NCBI GenBank assembly: GCA_965279735.1 | Contig: OZ257260.1 | Location: forward strand, 3,596,001 to 3,660,000 | Origin: CAIUGU01 sp965279735 | Lineage (GTDB): Bacteria; Pseudomonadota; Gammaproteobacteria; Steroidobacterales; Steroidobacteraceae | Reading direction: 5' to 3' | DNA: 64,000 nt | Shown here: one piece after another, positions 17,101 through 27,398 of the stretch | Numbering within the stretch: position 1 is the stretch's first letter | How the letters are laid out: each line of letters begins with the position of its first letter | Notes under the pieces: model-generated | Told to the model about the DNA's origin: nothing | The model's database searches: none | The model's input: only the letters and a program-made list of their open reading frames with translations | Position numbers and translations under genes: made by a program

Positions 17101-18812
17101 AGGGTGCCAAGCCCGGTGAAGGCGGCCAGCTGCCGGGCAGCAAGGTCTATCCGTGGATCGCCAAGACGCGCCATACGACTGCAGGTGTAGGCCTGATCTC
17201 GCCACCACCGCATCACGATATCTATTCCATCGAAGATCTCGCGGAGCTGATCCACGACCTTAAGAATGGCAATCGCCACGCACGCATCAGCGTGAAGCTC
17301 GTCGCCGAAGTCGGCGTCGGGACAGTGGCGGCCGGTGTGGCGAAAGCGCACGCCGACGTGGTGCTCATCAGCGGCTACGACGGCGGCACGGGCGCATCCC
17401 CGCAGACTTCCGTCATGCATGCAGGCCTGCCCTGGGAACTCGGATTGGCTGAGACGCACCAGACGCTGGTACTGAACAATCTGCGCAGCCGGATCGCGGT
17501 GGAGACCGACGGCCAGCTCAAGACGGGTCGTGACGTGGTCATCGCAGCGTTGCTGGGCGCGGAAGAGTTCGGCTTTGCGACGGCGCCGCTCGTTGCGACG
17601 GGCTGCATCATGATGCGCGTCTGTCATCTGAATACGTGCCCGGCCGGCGTCGCGACACAGGATCCGAAGCTGCGCGAGAAGTTCGCGGGCAAGCCGGAGC
17701 ACGTCGTCAATTTCATGCGCTTCATTGCGGATGACATGCGCGAGATCATGGCGCAGCTCGGTTTCCGCACCGTGGAGGAAATGGTCGGTCATGTCGACCG
17801 TCTTGAACCCCGCAAGGCCATCGATCACTGGAAGGCGAAGGGCTTCGACTTCAGCAACATCCTGTACCAGCCTGATGTCGGCCCTGAAGTCGGCCGCTTC
17901 CGCCAGATTCCGCAGGACCATGGACTCGACAAGTCACTCGATCTCACCGTGCTGCTCGACCTGTGCAAACCGGCAATCGAACGTCGTGAAACCGTCATGG
18001 CTGACCTGCCGATCCGCAACGTCAATCGCGTTGTCGGCACCATCACCGGCAGCGAAGTGACAAAGCGCTGGGGTGCGCGGGGTTTGCCCGAAGACACCAT
18101 CCGCATCCGTTTCAAGGGCTCGGCGGGACAGAGCTTCGGCGCTTTCCTGCCACCGGGCATGACGTTCCATCTCGAAGGGGATGCGAACGACTACGTCGGC
18201 AAAGGGTTGTCCGGCGGCAAGCTCGTCATCTATCCCGCAAGTGGTTCGACGTTCAAGCCGGAAGACAACATCATCGTCGGCAACGTGGCGCTCTATGGGG
18301 CGACAAGCGGTGAGGTCTATATCCGCGGCATGGCGGGCGAACGTTTCGGTGTGCGCAACAGCGGCGCGCAAGCCGTTGTCGAGGGTGTAGGCGATCACGG
18401 TTGCGAGTACATGACGGGCGGCAGAGTGGTCGTGCTCGGTGCCGCGGGCCGGAATTTCGGCGCGGGCATGTCAGGAGGCGTGGCGTATGTACTCGACGAA
18501 CGGGGTGACTTCGGCGACCGCGTCAACCGGCAGATGATCGATGCCGAACCGCTCACCGATCCCGATGAGCTGATCGAAGTGCGGGTCATGATCGAATCGC
18601 ACCGGACCTACACCAAGAGCACGCGTGCGCAGGACATCCTCGATGCGTGGGACACGATGGCGCCAAGGTTCGTGCGGATCATGCCGCGCGATTACAAGCG
18701 CATGCTGGCAGGTATCCGTCGCGCCCATCTGCAGGGGCTTTCAGGGGAAGAGGCCATCATGGTGGCCTTCGAAGAAAACTCGCGCGACCTGGCACGGGTC
18801 GGCGGTAATTAA
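14178..18812 (+). CDS. gltB: Glutamate synthase large subunit, copy 1
   Basis: 1544 residues from GTG 14178, with a GGGCGGA run about 7 nt upstream. The class II amidotransferase nucleophile is Cys34 (EHEACGVGF), exposed after removal of the short propeptide. The central and FMN-binding domains follow, with the 3Fe-4S ligands in CIMMRVCHLNTC, and the C-terminal beta-helix has the expected glycine-rich repeats. With GltD it forms glutamate from glutamine and 2-oxoglutarate. The sequence is of the type with a 'YDPQFEHEACGVGFV' start, clearly different from the E. coli-like copy at 42430. gltD1 follows after 21 bp, and matB 1 bp after that. Confidence 0.97.
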   Translation: MSITRGLDEPAGMGSPGWPRKQGLYDPQFEHEACGVGFVVDIKGRKSHRLLEQAIEILKNLDHRGACGCEANTGDGAGILLQMPHTFLKQVCAQASIALPEPGWYGSGIVFLPRTPHKRRRLEERLEQIVQSEGQSLLGWRTIPTDNSMLGETAKASEPFMAQVFIGRNPELADELAFERKLYVIRKRAYSEIRSSTIDGAESWYVPSLSARTFVYKGMLLTLQLDQYFTDLKSPFMETALALVHSRFSTNTFPSWDRAHPYRYIAHNGEINTLRGNINWMKAREAQFASPAFGEDMAKIPPIINPNGSDSAMFDNTLELLVLAGRSLPHAVMMMIPEPWSNHESMDEATKAFYQYHSTLMEPWDGPASIAFTDGVRIGAVLDRNGLRPSRYCVTKDGLVVMASETGVLEIPPEEILHKGRLQPGRMFLVDTELGRIVDDEEIKRSISRERPYRDWLDEYLVHLDELPAAPRVPVPDHDTLLHRQIAFGYTFEDQRLLLAPMARDGVEAVGSMGNDTPLAVLSSKPRLLFDYFKQLFAQVTNPPIDCIREELITSSEVWLGSEGNLLAPRPADCRRLQLKGPILTNEDFAKIRRVDLPQLKVGLLSSLFPAERGEAGMVKAIEELCLEARRLIEEAESSILIVSDRGVDREMAPIPSLLAVSALHHYLIRTGLRTKASLVLEVGDAREVHHFALLIGYGCSAINPYVAFETIDGMIREDMLPNTDHKTGCKNFVKAATKGVVKVMSKMGISAVQSYLGAQVFEAVGLHQHIVDEYFVGTPSRVGGIGIDTVAKEVLMRHHAAFPEREVNGHTLPVGGQYQWRSEGEHHLFNPESIHRLQKAVRTGSYATYKSYAQLINEQAKQLSTLRGLLDFKPFTPIPLEEVESATSIMKRFKTGAMSYGSISKEAHETLAIAMNRIGGKSNTGEGGEDPERYIPMPNGDSKNSAIKQVASGRFGVTSEYLVNARELQIKMAQGAKPGEGGQLPGSKVYPWIAKTRHTTAGVGLISPPPHHDIYSIEDLAELIHDLKNGNRHARISVKLVAEVGVGTVAAGVAKAHADVVLISGYDGGTGASPQTSVMHAGLPWELGLAETHQTLVLNNLRSRIAVETDGQLKTGRDVVIAALLGAEEFGFATAPLVATGCIMMRVCHLNTCPAGVATQDPKLREKFAGKPEHVVNFMRFIADDMREIMAQLGFRTVEEMVGHVDRLEPRKAIDHWKAKGFDFSNILYQPDVGPEVGRFRQIPQDHGLDKSLDLTVLLDLCKPAIERRETVMADLPIRNVNRVVGTITGSEVTKRWGARGLPEDTIRIRFKGSAGQSFGAFLPPGMTFHLEGDANDYVGKGLSGGKLVIYPASGSTFKPEDNIIVGNVALYGATSGEVYIRGMAGERFGVRNSGAQAVVEGVGDHGCEYMTGGRVVVLGAAGRNFGAGMSGGVAYVLDERGDFGDRVNRQMIDAEPLTDPDELIEVRVMIESHRTYTKSTRAQDILDAWDTMAPRFVRIMPRDYKRMLAGIRRAHLQGLSGEEAIMVAFEENSRDLARVGGN

Positions 18813-18833
18813 ACAGCGAGATCAGGCGAGACC

Positions 18834-20318
<1,485 letters not shown>

Positions 20319-20319
20319 C

Positions 20320-21828
20320 ATGACGAATCTCTACCAGCATTTTGTAAAGACCTTCCGCGAGTATGCCGACAGCGACCTGATCGAATCGGGCGGCCGCCTC
20401 GTCACGGGACGAGAGCTCGATGCGACAGCCGCCGCCTACGCCGCTGCACTGGCCGAGGCGGGACTGAAGGCGGGGGATCGTCTCGCCGTGCAGGTCGAGA
20501 AATCCCTCGAGAATGTTTTCCTGTACCTCGGTTGCCTGCGGCTCGGCGCCATCTACATGCCGCTCAACACGGCGTATCAACCGGCGGAGATCAGGTACTT
20601 CCTGGGCGATGCCACCCCGCGTGTATTCATCGTTACGCCAGAACGGCGCAATGTGCTTGAGCCGGTGGCGGTGGCGGCGGGCGTAGAGAAGGTGTTCACC
20701 CTCGGCGACGACGGTACAGGCGAGATCGTGGATCTGGCTTCGTATCCACATCCATCGCCACCCATCGTCGATCGCGCGGACGATGATCTCGCGGTGATCT
20801 GCTACACCTCGGGGACGACCGGGCGCTCCAAGGGCGCGATGATCACGCACGCCAATCTCGCTTCGAATGCGCTGACGCTGGTCGAGCACTGGGGCTTCAC
20901 GAACGAAGACGTGCTCCTGCATGCATTGCCGCTCTATCACATCCATGGGCTGTTCGTGGCTTTGCATTGCGCGTTCCTGAGCGGCGCGAAGATCCTGCTG
21001 CTGCCGAAATTCGATGGCCGCGTGATGGAGCTGCTCCCACGCGCAACAGTGATGATGGGCGTACCGACTTTCTATACGCGCCTGCTGGCCGACCCGAATC
21101 TCGGCCCCGGTACAGCCGGCAGTGTTCGCCTGTTCATTTCCGGTTCCGCGCCGTTGCTTGCCGACACGTTCGCCAGCTTCGAAGGCCGGACCGGTCAGCG
21201 GATCCTCGAACGCTATGGCATGACCGAAACCGGCATGATCAGCTCGAACCCGCTGCACGGGGAGCGTCGTCCGGGAACGGTCGGTTTAGCCCTGCCAGGT
21301 GTCGAAGTGCGCGTCGCGGATGAGAAGGGGTTGGTCTTGCCCGCGGAACAGGTGGGTGTCATCGAAGTGCGTGGGCCCAACGTCTGCAAGGGTTACTGGC
21401 AGATGCCCGAGAAGACCAAGGCGGAAATCCGCGCCGATGGTTTCTTCATCACCGGCGATCTCGGGATTCTCGGCGCGGATGGCTATCTGCGTATCGTGGG
21501 CCGCGCCAAGGACCTGGTCATTTCCGGCGGCCTGAACGTGTACCCCAAGGAAATCGAAGAGGCGATCGATGCCTTGCCCGGAGTCGCTGAAAGTGCGGTC
21601 TTCGGCGTTCCCCACCCCGATTTTGGCGAAGCGGTGATGGCAGCGGTCATCGTCCGTCCCGGCGCGGAACTAAACGAGGCAGCGATGATCGCAACCTTGC
21701 GCGGACAACTCGCCGGGTTCAAGACGCCCCGCAAGGTCTTCTTTCTCGATGAGCTGCCGCGCAACGCCATGGGCAAGGTGCAGAAGGCGATGCTGCGCGA
21801 AAGCTATGGCGATACTTTCAAGGCCTGA
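20320..21828 (+). CDS. matB: Malonyl-CoA synthetase (acyl-CoA synthetase family)
   Basis: 502 residues. ANL-superfamily signatures: P-loop CYTSGTTGRSKG (161-172), ERYGMTETGMISSNP, GDLGILGADGYLRIVGRAKD and the C-terminal lysine region LPRNAMGKVQK. The order and spacing, including HALPLYHIHGLFVALH, LPKFDGRVMELLPRATVMMGVPTFYTRLL (quoted here only as family landmarks) and RLFISGSAPLLADT, resemble the Rhodopseudomonas MatB that I recall. It would convert malonate and ATP to malonyl-CoA. It is tightly packed behind gltD1, so it is probably in the same transcript, a pairing with no obvious metabolic logic. No malonate transporter or decarboxylase is adjacent. Confidence 0.85.
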   Translation: MTNLYQHFVKTFREYADSDLIESGGRLVTGRELDATAAAYAAALAEAGLKAGDRLAVQVEKSLENVFLYLGCLRLGAIYMPLNTAYQPAEIRYFLGDATPRVFIVTPERRNVLEPVAVAAGVEKVFTLGDDGTGEIVDLASYPHPSPPIVDRADDDLAVICYTSGTTGRSKGAMITHANLASNALTLVEHWGFTNEDVLLHALPLYHIHGLFVALHCAFLSGAKILLLPKFDGRVMELLPRATVMMGVPTFYTRLLADPNLGPGTAGSVRLFISGSAPLLADTFASFEGRTGQRILERYGMTETGMISSNPLHGERRPGTVGLALPGVEVRVADEKGLVLPAEQVGVIEVRGPNVCKGYWQMPEKTKAEIRADGFFITGDLGILGADGYLRIVGRAKDLVISGGLNVYPKEIEEAIDALPGVAESAVFGVPHPDFGEAVMAAVIVRPGAELNEAAMIATLRGQLAGFKTPRKVFFLDELPRNAMGKVQKAMLRESYGDTFKA

Positions 21829-21857
21829 AAAAGGTTGAGCAGACAAGGATCTTCGAC

Positions 21858-23207
21858 ATGCGTGGCTTGATCGCAGCGGGAGTAGTGGGCATGGCCTTGA
21901 TGGCAGGAATGGCAGAAGCCGCGGCGCCGGCAGTGGCCGTACGAGGTGCGGAGAGCATCGAGTCGGTGACACTCAAGAACGGCATGACCGTCATCGTCTG
22001 GCCCAAGCACGACATCCCTAACGTGGCGCTCTACAACTTCGTGAAGGTGGGCAGCCGCAACGAAAGCCCGGGCATCACGGGGCTCGCGCATTTCTTCGAA
22101 CACATGATGTTCAACGGCACGAGCAAGCGCATGCCCGGCGAGTTCGACCGCATCATGGAGGGCGAAGGCGCGTCCAACAATGCGTATACGAGCGACGACG
22201 TCACGGTGTACCAGGACTGGTTTCCGAAGACGACGCTGAGAACCATCTTCGATCTCGAATCCGATCGCCTGGCGAACCTGGCCTTCGTGCCCGAGGTCAT
22301 CGAGAGCGAGCGCAATGTTGTTTATTCCGAGCGCCGCCTGCGGACCGAGGACGACAACCAGGGTCGCTTGATGGAGCAGGTGCAGGCGACGGCTTTCCTC
22401 GCGCACCCCTATGGCAATCCGACGATCGGCTGGCCTTCGGATATCCAGTCGTGGAAGCGCGAGGACCTGCAGCAGTTCTTCAAGACTTACTACGCGCCCA
22501 ACAACTGCACGCTGGTGCTGGTCGGCGACGTGGATCCGCAGGAGATCTTCAGGCTCGCGCGCGAGTATTTCGAACCCATCCCCGCGCAGACGCCGCCCGG
22601 CGCGATTCGCACGAAGGAGCCGGAACAAGCCGGTGAGCGCCGCGTGGTCGTGCACGCAGATGCTCAGACGCCGCTGCTGCAGTTCGCCTATCACTCGCTC
22701 TCTGCATCCGACCCCAACATGCCCGTCCTGGAAGTGCTGATGCGGATTCTTGCGCAGGGTGATTCGTCGCGTTTACATCGCGCGCTGGTGGAACAGGACA
22801 AAGTTGCGATTGCCGTCGACAGTTACTGGCAGGAAGGTTTTGATCCGGGCCTCACGTGGTTCTTCCTGACGTTGCCTGCCGGTGGCGATGTCGCTGCTGC
22901 AGAAGCCGCCTTCACGCGCGAGATAGGCAAGGTTGCTGCAACCGGCGTGACAGTTCCGGAACTTGCGAAGGCGAAGAGCCTCATCACTGCCGATTTCTGG
23001 CGCAACCTCGCCACCATCAACGGCAAGGCGCAGGCGCTGGGCACGTACGCAGTATTCCACGGCGACTATCGCAAGCTGTTCGACGTTCCCGCCACCTATG
23101 AAAAGGTGACGGCAGAACAGGTGAAAGAGCTCGCGACCACGCTGCTGAAGAACAACAATCGCACGGTCGGCGTGCTGGTTCCCGAAGAAGGCGGGGAGGA
23201 AGAGTAA
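21858..23207 (+). CDS. M16-family zinc metallopeptidase, active subunit
   Basis: 449 residues with a signal peptide (about 1-22). The inverted zinc motif HXXEH is His78-Phe-Phe-Glu81-His82 in GLAHFFEHMMFNG, and the distal Glu ligand lies in the ESERNVVYSERR segment. This is the catalytic partner of a two-gene periplasmic M16 peptidase, which degrades peptides. Its stop codon overlaps the start of the second subunit in TAATG, implying fixed stoichiometry. Substrate unknown; pqqF-like roles are not supported because no pqq genes are nearby. Confidence 0.92.
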   Translation: MRGLIAAGVVGMALMAGMAEAAAPAVAVRGAESIESVTLKNGMTVIVWPKHDIPNVALYNFVKVGSRNESPGITGLAHFFEHMMFNGTSKRMPGEFDRIMEGEGASNNAYTSDDVTVYQDWFPKTTLRTIFDLESDRLANLAFVPEVIESERNVVYSERRLRTEDDNQGRLMEQVQATAFLAHPYGNPTIGWPSDIQSWKREDLQQFFKTYYAPNNCTLVLVGDVDPQEIFRLAREYFEPIPAQTPPGAIRTKEPEQAGERRVVVHADAQTPLLQFAYHSLSASDPNMPVLEVLMRILAQGDSSRLHRALVEQDKVAIAVDSYWQEGFDPGLTWFFLTLPAGGDVAAAEAAFTREIGKVAATGVTVPELAKAKSLITADFWRNLATINGKAQALGTYAVFHGDYRKLFDVPATYEKVTAEQVKELATTLLKNNNRTVGVLVPEEGGEEE

Positions 23208-24616
23208 TGCGTACCTTCCTGCGCTGCCTGGTGTTGAGTATTGCGGGAGTCGTGATGTCCGTACAGGCCGCTGAATCTCCGGTTGGCGTGCGCATGCCCG
23301 CGTTCGAGCGTGTCGTTCTTCGCAACGGCGCAACGCTTTTGCTGATGGAGCGTCACGACATTCCACTCGTTGGCTTCCAGGCGATCTTGCGTGGCGGCGC
23401 TCTTGGCGACCCGCAGGGCAAGTCAGGCACGGCCAGCATTCTCGCGAGTCTTCTCGAAAAAGGCGCCGGCAGTCGCGATGCTTATGCATTCGCGGACGCC
23501 ATTGCAGCGGTGGGCGGTTCGCTGTCTGCCGACGCCGGTATGGAAGGTATTACCGTCTCTGGCGATTTCCTCGCTCGCGATCAGGCGTTGATGATCGAAC
23601 TGCTCGCAGACCTCCTGCAGCGACCGCGTCTCGAAGCGACGGAGTTCGACAAGCTGCGTGAACGGCAGATTGAATTCATACGGGCTGCGAAGGATGGCGA
23701 CCTGTCCGGTGTGCTGCCGAGTTACGGTGCGGCTGCGCTCTTCAAGGATCATCCGTATGGACGTCCCGTGTCCGGCAGCGAGACCAGTCTTGAAGCGCTG
23801 ACCCATGCAGACGTGACGTCTTACTATCGCGACCAGCTCGGTGCCGACCGCCTCCTCATCGCTGTGACGGGCGATTTCCAGAATGCGGCCATGAAGAAGC
23901 GCCTCACCGAAGCTTTCGGCAAATGGGCCAAGGCCAAAGTTGCAGTGCCTGCTGTTCCGGCTCCTGCGAAGTTGACGGGGAGGCAAGTACTTCTGGTCGA
24001 CGCACCGGGTTCGGCGCAGACGTACTTTCTCATCGGGAATATCGGTGTCGATCGCAAATACCCGGGTCGTGCACCTCTCGATGTCGTGAACACATTGTTC
24101 GGCGGCCGGTTCACATCGATGCTGAATTCGGAACTGCGCATCCGTACGGGGCTCACGTATGGAGCGCGTTCGCAGTTCGTGCGTCCCAGTCAGCCGGGCC
24201 AGTGGCAGATCGCCACTTACACGCGCACCGACGCGACGGTGCAGGCTGCGGACCTCGCGCTCGAGGTCTATGGCAAGTTCAAGCAAGGAGCGGTCGACGC
24301 AACGATGCTCGCGTCCGGCAAGAGCTATGTGCTCGGTCAGTTCCCGACGCAGCTCGAAACGGCGCCGCAGTGGGCGCGGCAGCTTGCGGAGCTCGAGTTC
24401 TACCACCTGGATCGCAGCTACGTTGAAGGCTACGGCCCGGCGCTCGCGTCAGTCACCCTCGCCGATGTCGGTAAAGTGACGGCTGAAGCCTATCCGTCAC
24501 CCGACAATCTCACGCTGGTGTTCATAGGCGACGCGTCGGTCATTCGCGAAGGCGTGAAGAAATATGGTCCCGTGACGGAAATGAAGATCACGGACCCCAC
24601 GTTTTCGCCGCAATGA
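23207..24616 (+). CDS. M16-family peptidase-like protein, non-catalytic subunit
   Basis: 469 residues with a signal peptide ending near VQA-AES (about residue 22). The fold is M16 throughout, but the HXXEH motif is replaced (SGTASILASLLEKGAG at the equivalent place), so it cannot bind zinc in the usual way. In heterodimeric M16 enzymes the inactive subunit builds the substrate chamber. It retains the C-terminal GLTYGARSQFV-type motif that in this family contributes to substrate binding. Overlaps the active subunit by 1 bp. Confidence 0.9.
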   Translation: MRTFLRCLVLSIAGVVMSVQAAESPVGVRMPAFERVVLRNGATLLLMERHDIPLVGFQAILRGGALGDPQGKSGTASILASLLEKGAGSRDAYAFADAIAAVGGSLSADAGMEGITVSGDFLARDQALMIELLADLLQRPRLEATEFDKLRERQIEFIRAAKDGDLSGVLPSYGAAALFKDHPYGRPVSGSETSLEALTHADVTSYYRDQLGADRLLIAVTGDFQNAAMKKRLTEAFGKWAKAKVAVPAVPAPAKLTGRQVLLVDAPGSAQTYFLIGNIGVDRKYPGRAPLDVVNTLFGGRFTSMLNSELRIRTGLTYGARSQFVRPSQPGQWQIATYTRTDATVQAADLALEVYGKFKQGAVDATMLASGKSYVLGQFPTQLETAPQWARQLAELEFYHLDRSYVEGYGPALASVTLADVGKVTAEAYPSPDNLTLVFIGDASVIREGVKKYGPVTEMKITDPTFSPQ

Positions 24617-24699
24617 AAATCGGATACAGGCCGCAGGCAATTTGGCGCTATTTTCCGTAGGACCCTGCCGACAGACTTCGAATGCGAAAATAATTAGGC

Positions 24700-24720
24700 T
24701 CTCTCCATTATCAGGAGAGA
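24700..24720 (+). promoter_or_regulatory. Hairpin covering the ribosome-binding site
   Basis: A perfect 7-bp stem, TCTCTCC (24700-24706) with GGAGAGA (24714-24720), spans the only Shine-Dalgarno (AGGAG) of the gene starting at 24724. If folded, it would hide the ribosome-binding site. Confidence 0.5.
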
Positions 24721-24723
24721 ACC

Positions 24724-24954
24724 ATGCAAGGTCATCGCTCAGACAGATCCTTGGAACTCGGCAATCAGGCTTGGCAGCTCGTGATGCGGCAGGGCCTGTC
24801 GTTCACTGAAGCGGCAAACCTCCTTGGGCTCAAGCCGCTTCGAGTGGCGAGAATCGTGCTGTTGCTGGCTCGCAAGCGGCTCGCGGCGCTCGAATCCGCG
24901 GTCGACGCCAAGAGTCGTCTAGCGCGCCGCGCACCTGAAGCACAGATGCATTAG
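24724..24954 (+). CDS. Small helix-turn-helix-like protein, 76 residues
   Basis: Start ATG has an AGGAGAG Shine-Dalgarno 4-9 nt upstream. The central segment (about residues 16-50: LVMRQGLSFTEAANLLGLKP followed by RVARIVLLLARKRL) looks like a helix-turn-helix of the sigma-70 region 4 type, with a basic C-terminus. It could be a small DNA-binding regulator; I cannot name a family. A proline-rich small gene follows after 10 bp. Confidence 0.6.
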   Translation: MQGHRSDRSLELGNQAWQLVMRQGLSFTEAANLLGLKPLRVARIVLLLARKRLAALESAVDAKSRLARRAPEAQMH

Positions 24955-24964
24955 GGGTGCACTG

Positions 24965-25183
24965 ATGGCTATCATCAATCCCGAGCAGCCGCGCGAGATG
25001 CCCATTCCGGATCGTTCACCGGAGATACCGCCAACTGCGCCTGTCGAGGAGCCGCCCGCCTCACCGACAGAAGTTCCGCCGCCTTCGCAGCCCCCGGAAG
25101 TGCCTTTGCCACAGCGTGATCCGGAGCAGACGCCCGACCCCCAACCTGTAATCGACCCGCCCTATGACCCGCAAGCGGGTTGA
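24965..25183 (+). CDS. Proline-rich small protein, 72 residues
   Basis: Almost entirely low complexity: proline, glutamate, glutamine and aspartate with repeated P-E-x-P units and no hydrophobic segment, so likely disordered. Start ATG is preceded by AGGGG about 8 nt upstream. Such Pro/Glu-rich small proteins occur in many proteobacteria with unknown function. The 3' end is 7 bp before the sugar-dehydrogenase lipoprotein start I prefer. Confidence 0.6.
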   Translation: MAIINPEQPREMPIPDRSPEIPPTAPVEEPPASPTEVPPPSQPPEVPLPQRDPEQTPDPQPVIDPPYDPQAG

Positions 25184-25190
25184 AGGCATG

Positions 25191-26510
25191 ATGAGAGTCT
25201 CTGCGACAGGCTTTGCGCTGCTTTTCCTGCTGGCAGGTTGCATGTCCGAGAAGGCAACGCTGCCGTTCGACGCCGGCGTGGGTCCCGCACCTCAATTGCC
25301 CGAACCGAATCCCACGCGTATTCCGACGGTCAATATCGCGCCCGCCACAGGCTGGCCTGAGGGCGCGATGCCTGTGGCAGGAGTGGGCCTCAAGGTAAAG
25401 GAATTCGCGCGCGATCTTGACCATCCGCGGTGGCTGTATGTCCTGCCCAACGGCGATGTGCTGGTGGCGGAGACCAACGCACCGCCCCGTCCCGAAGAAG
25501 GCAAAGGCATCAGGGGCTGGGTGATGGAAAAGGTAATGAAGCGCGCGGGCGCTGGCCCCGCGAGCGCCAATCGCATCACCTTGCTGCGTGATACCAATGC
25601 GGATGGCGTGGCCGATTTCCGCTCTGTCCTGCTTGAGCATCTGAATTCGCCGTTCGGCATGACGCTCGTGGGTGATCAGCTGTATGTCGCGAATACCGAT
25701 GCCATCGTCCAGTTCACCTATGCGGCGGGCGCCACTGAAATCCGAGCGAACGGCAGCAAGGTGGCAGATCTTCCTGGTGGGCCTATCAACCATCACTGGA
25801 CGAAGAATGTCATAGCGAGTCCGGACGGCTCACGTCTTTATGCAACCGTAGGGGCCAACAGCAACGTTGCCGAGAACGGCATGGAGAACGAAGACCGTCG
25901 TGCGGCGATTCTTGAAATAGACATACGCAGCGGCGCGACTCGCGTGTTTGCGAGCGGCTTGCGCAACCCCAACGGCTTGGCATGGAATCCGGCGACGGGC
26001 GCGCTCTGGACTGCAGTGAACGAACGCGACGAGATCGGGAGTGACCTCGTGCCCGATTACATGACCTCCGTGCAGGACGGCGCGTTCTACGGCTGGCCTT
26101 ACAGCTACTACGGTCAGCACATCGACGTTCGCGTACAACCACAGCGTCCTGATCTCGTCGTCAAGGCGATTCCTCCGGACTACGCACTGGGCACCCACAC
26201 GGCATCGCTTGGCCTGACTTTCTACGCAGGCATGTTGCTGCCGGAACACTATCGCGGCGGCGCGTTCGTGGGGCAGCATGGTTCCTGGAACCGCAATCCG
26301 CCTGCAGGCTATCGAGTGATTTTCGTACCGTTCGCCAACGGCAAGCCCAATGGCATGCCGGAAGAAATCCTCACCGGTTTTCTGGATGCGAAGGGCAATG
26401 CACTGGGCCGGCCAGTCGGTGTGACCGTCGATCGTGCGGGTGCGCTGCTGGTTGCAGATGACGTGGGCAATCGCATCTGGCGAGTGACGTCTGCCGATGC
26501 TCTGCAGTAG
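25191..26510 (+). CDS. Sorbosone/sugar dehydrogenase-like lipoprotein (GSDH propeller)
   Basis: About 439 residues. ATG at 25191 sits 4 nt after GAAGG and gives a clean lipoprotein signal ending FLLAGC. Starts at 25188 and 25164 are possible but poorer. The body is a GSDH-type beta-propeller: DLDHPRWLYVLPNGDVLVAE, NHHWTKNVIASPDG, ASGLRNPNGLAWNP, VPDYMTSVQDGAFYGWPYSY and GQHGSWNRNPPAGY, which matches the L-sorbosone dehydrogenase family. It would oxidise a sugar or aldehyde with PQQ. Unlike the homologue at 10903 it has no heme-binding domain. No pqq biosynthesis genes are visible in the window. Confidence 0.88.
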   Translation: MRVSATGFALLFLLAGCMSEKATLPFDAGVGPAPQLPEPNPTRIPTVNIAPATGWPEGAMPVAGVGLKVKEFARDLDHPRWLYVLPNGDVLVAETNAPPRPEEGKGIRGWVMEKVMKRAGAGPASANRITLLRDTNADGVADFRSVLLEHLNSPFGMTLVGDQLYVANTDAIVQFTYAAGATEIRANGSKVADLPGGPINHHWTKNVIASPDGSRLYATVGANSNVAENGMENEDRRAAILEIDIRSGATRVFASGLRNPNGLAWNPATGALWTAVNERDEIGSDLVPDYMTSVQDGAFYGWPYSYYGQHIDVRVQPQRPDLVVKAIPPDYALGTHTASLGLTFYAGMLLPEHYRGGAFVGQHGSWNRNPPAGYRVIFVPFANGKPNGMPEEILTGFLDAKGNALGRPVGVTVDRAGALLVADDVGNRIWRVTSADALQ

Positions 26511-26513
26511 CTT

Positions 26514-27362
26514 CTAGCTGCCCCACTTGTCGAGATAGATGTTGCGGGCCTTGCGCCAGCTGTCATCCCAGCGACCGTAGCTGCCATGGGAGATCGCGAT
26601 AGGCCACGTGCCCATCGTCAATCCGGCAGCTTCGCACTGGCGGCAGAAGTCGAGATCATAGAAGTGATACCGGAAGCGGGGATCGAAGCGCACCGAAGAG
26701 GGCTTGAGGCTTCCTGCCCGAGCCGCCAGAAATACGCCATCGAGCAATTTCACCGGAGCAGGCGCAGGTCCGAAAGAATCCAGCTTCCCTGCTGTGCTGC
26801 CTGCATGTCGCACCGACGGTGCCTGACTATCCTTACGTTCAACCGGGACGGGTTCGTAGCCGCCGTCCTTGTTCTTCTTCCAGCGCCCGTGCCATGAGCG
26901 TCTTCCGAAAGGGAGGTGCGCAAATCCGGACTCGATGAATCGCGCCAGGGACTTCCGGCGCCGCGGTTTCACATGCTTGACGGCGCCGCTTTGCGTGGCG
27001 AGTTCATTTGCCACGACACGACCGGCTTTTTCCATTCCCCACCAGGTGGTTTGTCCGGGCAGACGAGAGAGAGAGCCCGCAACGCCAATGACTTCGAATG
27101 CGGTCAGGCCTTCGCCCAGCCGTACACCGAAATACCAGTCGTCGATGTAGACGTCGTCATGCACGAAGACGAGCAGATCACCCGGGTTGGAGCGTTCGAT
27201 GGCCGGGTTGTAGACCGCTGCCATTCCTGAAGAAGACTGGAACGAAGGCTCGAGGACGAACGAAAATCCATGCTGCAGATTTTCGAGCGATTGCGCGAGA
27301 AGGGAGCGGCTGAAGAAGGCGTCTTCGTCGTAGCGGGTGGCAACGATAAATCGGGTGCGCAT
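26514..27362 (-). CDS. Glycosyltransferase-like protein (GT2/GT-A type)
   Basis: 282 residues, no signal peptide. The N-terminus RFIVATRYDEDAFF begins a GT-A-like fold. The VHDDVYIDDW segment supplies a DXD-like nucleotide-sugar/metal site. The later KLLDGVFLAAR and FHFYDLDFC-type segment (here YHFYDLDFCRQ) match the StrF/GlycosylTransferase_2_5 families of the GT2 clan. A basic variable region (about 120-185) lies between. It probably transfers a sugar to a surface glycan, but acceptor and donor cannot be read. It converges on the dehydrogenase lipoprotein gene with 3 bp between stops. Confidence 0.75.
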   Translation of the reverse strand: MRTRFIVATRYDEDAFFSRSLLAQSLENLQHGFSFVLEPSFQSSSGMAAVYNPAIERSNPGDLLVFVHDDVYIDDWYFGVRLGEGLTAFEVIGVAGSLSRLPGQTTWWGMEKAGRVVANELATQSGAVKHVKPRRRKSLARFIESGFAHLPFGRRSWHGRWKKNKDGGYEPVPVERKDSQAPSVRHAGSTAGKLDSFGPAPAPVKLLDGVFLAARAGSLKPSSVRFDPRFRYHFYDLDFCRQCEAAGLTMGTWPIAISHGSYGRWDDSWRKARNIYLDKWGS

Positions 27363-27398
27363 TCCGGCAAGGACTCAATCCCTTAAGGTCTGGCAATA

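Noticed and set aside
15993..17921. 642-residue open frame on the minus strand inside gltB1
   Set aside because: It is antisense to a well-supported glutamate synthase gene, has an Arg/His/Asp-rich composition typical of the reverse frame of a GC-rich gene, and no recognisable motif.
23423..24406. 327-residue minus-strand frame over the second M16 gene
   Set aside because: Antisense to a gene with a clear signal peptide and M16 fold, composition typical of a shadow frame.
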